A stretch of DNA of 64,000 nucleotides. Origin: DAOQTX01 sp035340715. Lineage in GTDB: Bacteria > Bacteroidota > Bacteroidia > AKYH767-A > OLB10. Numbering within the stretch: position 1 is the stretch's first letter; every line of letters starts with the position of its first letter. The stretch is from NCBI GenBank assembly GCA_035340715.1, contig DAOQTX010000005.1:9571-73570 (forward strand), written 5' to 3'. Under the pieces are notes generated by a model. The model searched no databases. It was not told the DNA's origin and worked only from the letters and a program-made list of their open reading frames with translations. Positions 60,701 through 64,000 of the stretch are shown piece by piece. The translations under genes and the position numbers were made by a program.

Positions 60701-61691
60701 CTTGAACATAGCCTTTGCAGAGAATCCGGACTTAGTGGATGATAATGGTAATGACATGAAGTGGAATCCAAGTTCAAGAGCGACCGATGCGAGTGGCAAT
60801 GATGTCATGGGAGGAATGCACTTTATCTATGTATTCAACCACCTACGCGACTCCTTGAATTCACAGGGAGTGAGTATAGATGTACCAAAATACGATGCTT
60901 GTAAATACATATATGAGCAATTGTCCCCAACGAGCAATGTGATCGGTAAGCGCAGTGTATTTAAAGATGCGATATGGGTGAATGTACCGGTTATGGCAAG
61001 TGGCAAGACCTTAGCCAACGGCAATACGCCCACCTCGGAGATACGCGTAAGATTGCGTGTTGCTAAGCGATACGACAACTTCCCATCAACGACTTATGTG
61101 CGTCCGGATAACAATGCATTAACCATAGGCAATACGTATTATGTAGCTACACGAACAGTGAAGCATAACAATGTAACTTATGGAGTAGGGCAATCCTTTG
61201 TGGCTACGAGTGCAGCATTGGGCGGCAGTGGAGTAGTAACAGAAGCGGCACCGAGCAATGGATTTAATCCACATTATGTGTTTAATACCAGTTCTTTGGC
61301 CAATACCATAAACAATACCAGTACAGCAACAACAGCTTTGGATGAGATACGAGTAGTACCGAACCCTTACTATGCGTATTCGAGTTATGAAGTGAATCAG
61401 TTGGATAACCGCGTTCGGATAACGAACCTTCCATCGAATTGTACGGTGAGTATCTATACTTCGAATGGAGTATTGATCAGACAATTTAAGCGAGCAGTAG
61501 CGAGTGACTTGTCGTTGGGAGGAAGTGTTGCAGACAATACTTCAACGAGCATCGATTGGGATTTGAATAACCGCAATGGAATCAAGATCGCATCGGGCAT
61601 GTACATCATTCATGTAAGTGCACCGGGAATAGGCGAGAAAACCGTTAAGTGGTTTGGTGTGATTCGTCCAATTGACCTTGACTCTTATTAA
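57726..61691 (+). CDS. Very large exported protein with FlgD-Ig-like C-terminal domain
   Basis: 1321 residues. Signal peptide (KRLISSSLVLSIILAGNVLA), then long beta-rich regions: MFWDLSNQVYEVPIGSGKHSMYAAALWIGGQDAGGQIK as the first block (key parts SMYAAALWIGG), PYFDSNGDGIYDYSQGDYPYY (Ca-binding-like DSNGDGIYD), DQSLWWVFNDLGN, and FFQGPIADPNDGKDNDKDGTIDEC (a dockerin-like DxNDxDGxID calcium motif). The C-terminal part has an FlgD-Ig-like module (LDEIRVVPNPYYAYSSYEV, VSIYTSNGVLIRQF, SIDWDLNNRNGIKIASGMYIIHVSA), probably a T9SS-related sorting or anchoring domain. From about 59,900 to 61,560 the G+C rises sharply. Between a TonB-like protein and a PorV-family protein. Confidence 0.8.
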   Translation: MKRLISSSLVLSIILAGNVLAKEKPGSISPKNNSLPGVAVADCDPGKAQSDLKVNNVRARILTGGDMFWDLSNQVYEVPIGSGKHSMYAAALWIGGQDAGGQIKVAAQTYRQDGNDMWPGPVDLGTISTEKALCSAYDKHFAMTRTEVLDFINNGVASNNIKNWPGNRPDDPNIPFAPYFDSNGDGIYDYSQGDYPYYNFSGEYPLDTCNVPVDQKTPVCNDYLFGDQSLWWVFNDLGNIHTSSDSQSQIGLEIQAQGFAFKTNDEINNMTFYKYKIINASSFSLNNTYFGQWVDPDLGNYNDDFVGCDVGLGLGFVYNGDADDDGAAGYGLTPPAAGFDFFQGPIADPNDGKDNDKDGTIDECEEQIIMSKFVYYDNVNGIPNGNPDGVNHFYNYLQGIWGDGLQMTYGEDGRNQANPPCDYMFPGTSDPAFPGQPWTEVTAGNTPADRRFLQSAGPFTLQPGAVNYITVGVVWARASSGGPEASIGLIKAADQKAQKLFDACFKLADGPNAPDMAIRELNRELIFSLVDYDTSTVERYDEVKVSDIVAGYPDSLFRFRFQGYQLYQLNDATVTTSELKDPSRARLIAQADVQDSITKIVNYYFDDLAQAYVPVVEVVGANEGLKHTFRITNDEFATGNTRLINNKTYYFTIVSYAHNYYTVEDPSDSTKTKFQLAPYFQGRNNVKVYSAIPHLPQVENNGQILGSQYGSSVPVQRLEGTGNGGNALELTAASLASMWTNTENRIYQPSYEIGKGPLNVQVYDPVLVRSYGFETKFDGVSGGSNWSMKNLNTNLTYGSERTLGEVNEQVLPEWGLTARISQVNEAGESGAINNGFIEASIVYGDAADRWLSAIADTDDDTPTDWIRSGDQLGDELGDIDEVYEGVLGGTWAPYRLCAKSGDGSPKWNNAGTNALSSLNAISSVDIVFTPDKSKWSRCVVLDSKETSNKLNILKNPSLNKNGDTIVGADNNDYPLGMSWFPGYAVNVETGERLNIAFAENPDLVDDNGNDMKWNPSSRATDASGNDVMGGMHFIYVFNHLRDSLNSQGVSIDVPKYDACKYIYEQLSPTSNVIGKRSVFKDAIWVNVPVMASGKTLANGNTPTSEIRVRLRVAKRYDNFPSTTYVRPDNNALTIGNTYYVATRTVKHNNVTYGVGQSFVATSAALGGSGVVTEAAPSNGFNPHYVFNTSSLANTINNTSTATTALDEIRVVPNPYYAYSSYEVNQLDNRVRITNLPSNCTVSIYTSNGVLIRQFKRAVASDLSLGGSVADNTSTSIDWDLNNRNGIKIASGMYIIHVSAPGIGEKTVKWFGVIRPIDLDSY

Positions 61692-61724
61692 TAGATTATT
61701 GAACCCTAAAGCAAACTTTGATAT

Positions 61725-62789
61725 ATGTATAAAATGATAGTAAAGAAAAGTTTAAGTGCGCTGCTAATCGCGACAATGGTTTGCGGAGCTGCATTTGCAG
61801 GAAACACCGATCGTGCCGGACAAGCCGGTGCAGGTGAGTTATTGATCAACCCTTGGGCACGAAGTGCCGGATGGGGTGGAGTTAATACCGGTGGTGTAGC
61901 TGGTTTGGAAGCAACCTTTTTGAACATAGCCGGAATGGCTCATACCAAAAAGACAGAGTTATCTTTTGCCAATACCAATTGGTTAAAGGGAAGTGATATA
62001 ACCATTAATGCCTTTGGTTTAGCTCAGAAAGTTGGTGAATCAGGAGTATTGGGGTTGATTGTTTCCTCGATGAATTTTGGCGATATTGAAATTACTACTA
62101 CCGAATCACCTGAAGGCGGTATAGGAACTTATAACCCTCAATTTGTTAATGTGGGCTTAGCCTATGCAAGAACATTTTCTAACAGAATCTATGGTGGATT
62201 ATTGGTTCGTGCTGTATCCGAAGGTTTCTCAACCGTAAAAGCCTCAGGAGTTTGTTTCGATGCCGGTATTCAATATGTAACCGGATTCAATGAAGCAAAA
62301 GATAATCTACGATTTGGTATCAGTTTACGAAATGTAGGTACGTCCATTAAATTTGATGGCGATGGTTTGTCTTCTCGTTTCACTGTATTGCCACAAAACT
62401 ATACATTGGCCGTACAACAAAGAGCGGAGCGATTTGAGCTGCCTTCTTTATTGCACATTGGCGCTACATACGATTTCAATCCAGCTGAGAATCATGACTT
62501 AACCGCTGCAGCAAACTTTACTTCAAACTCATTCTCAAATGATGAATATGGTATTGGGCTTCAGTACGGATTTAAGAAAATGTTTATGGTTCGTGCAGGT
62601 TATATCGCAGAAAGTAGTGCTTTCGATTCTGATGAAGAAGATGCCAATGTTCATTCAGGTTTTACTGCTGGAGCTACCGTTGAAATTCCTCTTGGAAAAT
62701 CAGATAAAAAATTGGGTATTGATTATGCATTCCGTGCCTCTGATCCATTTGATAATACCCACACGATTGGAGCGATTCTAAAACTCTAA
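61725..62789 (+). CDS. PorV/PorQ family outer-membrane protein
   Basis: 354 residues (or 351 from a second ATG at 61734, giving MIVKKSLSALLIATMVCGAAFA). The mature protein starts with GNTDRAGQAGAGELLINPWARSAGWGG, very like the PorV family start, and NTGGVAGLEATFLNIAGMA; the rest alternates beta-strands typical of a FadL-type barrel (ELSFANTNWLKGSD, NFGDIEITTTESPEGG, LRFGISLRNVG, PLGKSDKKLGIDYAFRA), with C-terminal IGAILKL. PorV is an outer-membrane partner of the T9SS translocon that carries cargo; this may be a paralogue (PorV-like) dedicated to the exported protein 33 bases upstream. A strong terminator follows. Confidence 0.85.
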   Translation: MYKMIVKKSLSALLIATMVCGAAFAGNTDRAGQAGAGELLINPWARSAGWGGVNTGGVAGLEATFLNIAGMAHTKKTELSFANTNWLKGSDITINAFGLAQKVGESGVLGLIVSSMNFGDIEITTTESPEGGIGTYNPQFVNVGLAYARTFSNRIYGGLLVRAVSEGFSTVKASGVCFDAGIQYVTGFNEAKDNLRFGISLRNVGTSIKFDGDGLSSRFTVLPQNYTLAVQQRAERFELPSLLHIGATYDFNPAENHDLTAAANFTSNSFSNDEYGIGLQYGFKKMFMVRAGYIAESSAFDSDEEDANVHSGFTAGATVEIPLGKSDKKLGIDYAFRASDPFDNTHTIGAILKL

Positions 62790-62809
62790 TCCGGAATTTA
62801 CAAATTATG

Positions 62810-62840
62810 AAAAAGACCGGTATTCAATGCCGGTCTTTTT
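62810..62840. terminator. Terminator after the PorV-family gene
   Basis: Perfect 11-bp stem: AAAAAGACCGG (62810-62820), 9-base loop, CCGGTCTTTTT (62830-62840). The A/T ends make it work on either strand. It closes the three-gene operon. Confidence 0.9.
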
Positions 62841-62866
62841 GTTTGTATTTATTATTATTAAATTTG
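62838..62866 (+). promoter_or_regulatory. Candidate promoter of greA
   Basis: TTTG (62838-62841), 17-base spacer and TAAATTTG (62859-62866). The -33 part overlaps the tail of the terminator. About 47 bases before the ATG at 62914. Confidence 0.4.
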
Positions 62867-62913
62867 TTTAAACACTTGGAGACCCTAAAGAGGTCTTCTT
62901 ATTTTTTTATATC

Positions 62914-63387
62914 ATGACAGGATTATCATATTACACAGAAGAAGGGTATCAAAAGCTAAAAGATGAACTCGAGCACATGAAAAATGTTGAGCGTCCATCA
63001 ATAAGCAAGCAAATTGCCGAAGCTCGCGATAAAGGCGATTTGTCGGAAAATGCTGAATACGATGCGGCTAAAGATGCTCAAGGTCTTTTAGAAACCCGTA
63101 TAGCAAAATTGGAGGAAACTTTAAGCAATGCCAGAGTCCTGGATAAATCTAAACTGGATACGAATCAAGTGTCTGTACTGACTACCGTTAAAATAAAAAA
63201 CATAGCCAACAAAGCAGTGATGGAATATACATTGGTAGCAGAAAATGAATCTGATTTAAAAGCCGGGAAAATATCAGTAAGCAGTCCTATCGGAAAAGGA
63301 CTTTTGGGAAAGAAAATTGGCGAAATAGCTGAAATACAAGTTCCCAATGGAATAATGAAATTTGAGATCATGAATATTAGTTTGTAA
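62914..63387 (+). CDS. greA: Transcription elongation factor GreA
   Basis: 157 residues of normal GreA length. The N-terminal coiled-coil has LSYYTEEGYQKLKDELEHM and the tip with the acidic GDLSENAEYDAAKD (the Asp/Glu pair placed in the RNA polymerase secondary channel); the C-terminal FKBP-like domain has YTLVAENESDLKAGKISVSSP and IGKGLLGKKIGEIAEIQVPNG. It promotes cleavage of backtracked RNA. Next to a HIT-family gene 18 bases downstream, a pairing common in Bacteroidota. Confidence 0.97.
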   Translation: MTGLSYYTEEGYQKLKDELEHMKNVERPSISKQIAEARDKGDLSENAEYDAAKDAQGLLETRIAKLEETLSNARVLDKSKLDTNQVSVLTTVKIKNIANKAVMEYTLVAENESDLKAGKISVSSPIGKGLLGKKIGEIAEIQVPNGIMKFEIMNISL

Positions 63388-63405
63388 ATCATAGATGCAT
63401 AAAGT

Positions 63406-63798
63406 ATGGCCAGCATTTTTACACGCATTATTAAAGGTGAAATACCTTGTTATAATATAGCTGAAACAGAAAACTGTTTTGCGTTCTTAGATATCAATCC
63501 TTTACGAATGGGACATGTTTTGTGTGTACCAAAAAAGGAGGTGGATTATTTGTTTGATTTGGAAGATGATTTGTTGAAGGATTTAATGAGCTTTAGTAAG
63601 ACGATTGCTATTGCATTGAAAAAAGCTGTGCCTTGTAAACGAATTGGAGTTACTGTTATAGGTTTGGAAGTGCCTCATGCCCATATTCATCTTATTCCGA
63701 TGGATTATATGAGTGATATGAATTTTTCTAATCCCAAACTAAATCCTAAGCCCGAAGAAATGGAAAATATGGCGAAGCAAATAATCAATTACTTATAA
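63406..63798 (+). CDS. HIT family nucleotide-binding protein
   Basis: 130 residues, the usual length for a single HIT domain. Begins with ASIFTRIIKGEIPCYNIAET (canonical first strands), FAFLDINPLRMGHVLCVPKKE, and the triad HAHIHLIP with His91, His93 and His95. HIT proteins hydrolyse or transfer nucleoside phosphoramidate or AMP-linked substrates (HinT-like). Overlaps the convergent gene by 6 bases. Probably cotranscribed with greA. Confidence 0.95.
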   Translation: MASIFTRIIKGEIPCYNIAETENCFAFLDINPLRMGHVLCVPKKEVDYLFDLEDDLLKDLMSFSKTIAIALKKAVPCKRIGVTVIGLEVPHAHIHLIPMDYMSDMNFSNPKLNPKPEEMENMAKQIINYL

Positions 63799-64000
63799 CC
63801 GTTCCGGATTTATATAATAGATGAAGTAGTTCTCATTCCGAATGTTTCTTCTACTAAATTCTCTGACATAGACTAAATTTTTAAATTGACCTAAGGGGAA
63901 AGGGATATACGAAACTACATATACCTTTTTATTGGAATTGTTTCTTGCAAATACCTCAAGGTCGGTAGGAGAGGGCAAGTAAGTTTTTTCATTGAATTTA
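63793..64000 (-). CDS. Partial gene entering from the right edge, unknown product
   Basis: An open minus-strand frame with no stop up to the edge encodes the last 69 residues (within ...KFNEKTYLPSPTDLEVFARN...VYVREFSRRNIRNENYFIYY). The stretch is rich in aromatic and charged residues and looks like real protein, but no family is recognised. It converges on the HIT gene with a 6-base overlap. Start and function lie outside the window. Confidence 0.5.
   Translation of the reverse strand, partial: KFNEKTYLPSPTDLEVFARNNSNKKVYVVSYIPFPLGQFKNLVYVREFSRRNIRNENYFIYYINPERL

Noticed and set aside
59484..61484. Several long minus-strand frames opposite the 1321-residue gene
   Set aside because: They coincide with the G+C-rich stretch, where stop codons are rare by composition, and have no start context or conserved motifs. 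The composition change itself is reported.

Overview
The window is a chromosomal segment of a member of the Bacteroidota. Several things point there: type IX secretion (T9SS) C-terminal sorting domains, the gliding/T9SS lipoprotein GldD, a PorV/PorQ-family outer-membrane protein, four large TonB-dependent or SusC-like outer-membrane proteins, low G+C, no Shine-Dalgarno signals, and many TAnnTTTG (-7) promoter elements with TTG/TTTG about 18-21 bases upstream. Family or genus cannot be fixed from the sequence. There are no phage, insertion sequence, CRISPR, rRNA or tRNA genes; it looks like an ordinary chromosomal region with some unusual accessory clusters.

Layout. 1-4199 (-): the N-terminal part of a giant secreted adhesin-like protein with fourteen 71-residue Ig/PKD-like repeats, running off the left edge. 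4272-7671 (-): a TolC / membrane-fusion-protein efflux pair with tsaB behind it. 7803-10267 (+): an RnfD-like membrane protein and a DUF2330 protein. 10314-13967 (-): cobalamin-dependent methionine synthase (metH) under a SAM-I riboswitch with an intrinsic terminator. 14284-19339 (+): a possible leader with a tiny ORF and a terminator, then an S9 peptidase, a TonB receptor and gldD. 19340-26003 (-): a tightly overlapping operon of a T9SS cargo protein, pabB, tilS, a PH-like membrane protein, lemA and two TPM-domain proteins. 26369-30445 (+): a 1358-residue T9SS cargo protein. 30496-38125: a surface cluster of PLD-family protein, DUF5689 lipoprotein and TonB receptor (-), with a divergent secreted endonuclease/exonuclease/phosphatase-family protein (+); I read it as a candidate system for using extracellular nucleic acid or phosphodiesters. 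38200-39968 (+): a deoxyhypusine-synthase-like protein and a dolichol-phosphate-mannose-synthase-like glycosyltransferase. 39973-51287: EamA transporter, pruA, an AddA-like helicase-nuclease, SGNH hydrolase, a Rieske-like lipoprotein, two small exported proteins and smc. 51443-53367 (+): a thioredoxin-like lipoprotein overlapping a cytochrome c / type II copper monooxygenase-like protein. 54020-62789 (+): TonB receptor, a 1321-residue exported protein and a PorV-family protein. 62914-63798 (+): greA and a HIT protein; a partial gene enters from the right edge.

The most interesting points are the nuclease/OB-fold/TonB cluster, the redoxin plus cytochrome/copper-monooxygenase pair with all copper ligands visible, the exact three-unit higher-order repeat in the adhesin, the promoter/tiny-ORF/terminator leader at 14284-14452, the RnfD homologue lacking the flavinylation motif, and an abrupt G+C change inside the 1321-residue gene. 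All assignments are by eye from motifs and family knowledge; no database search was run.
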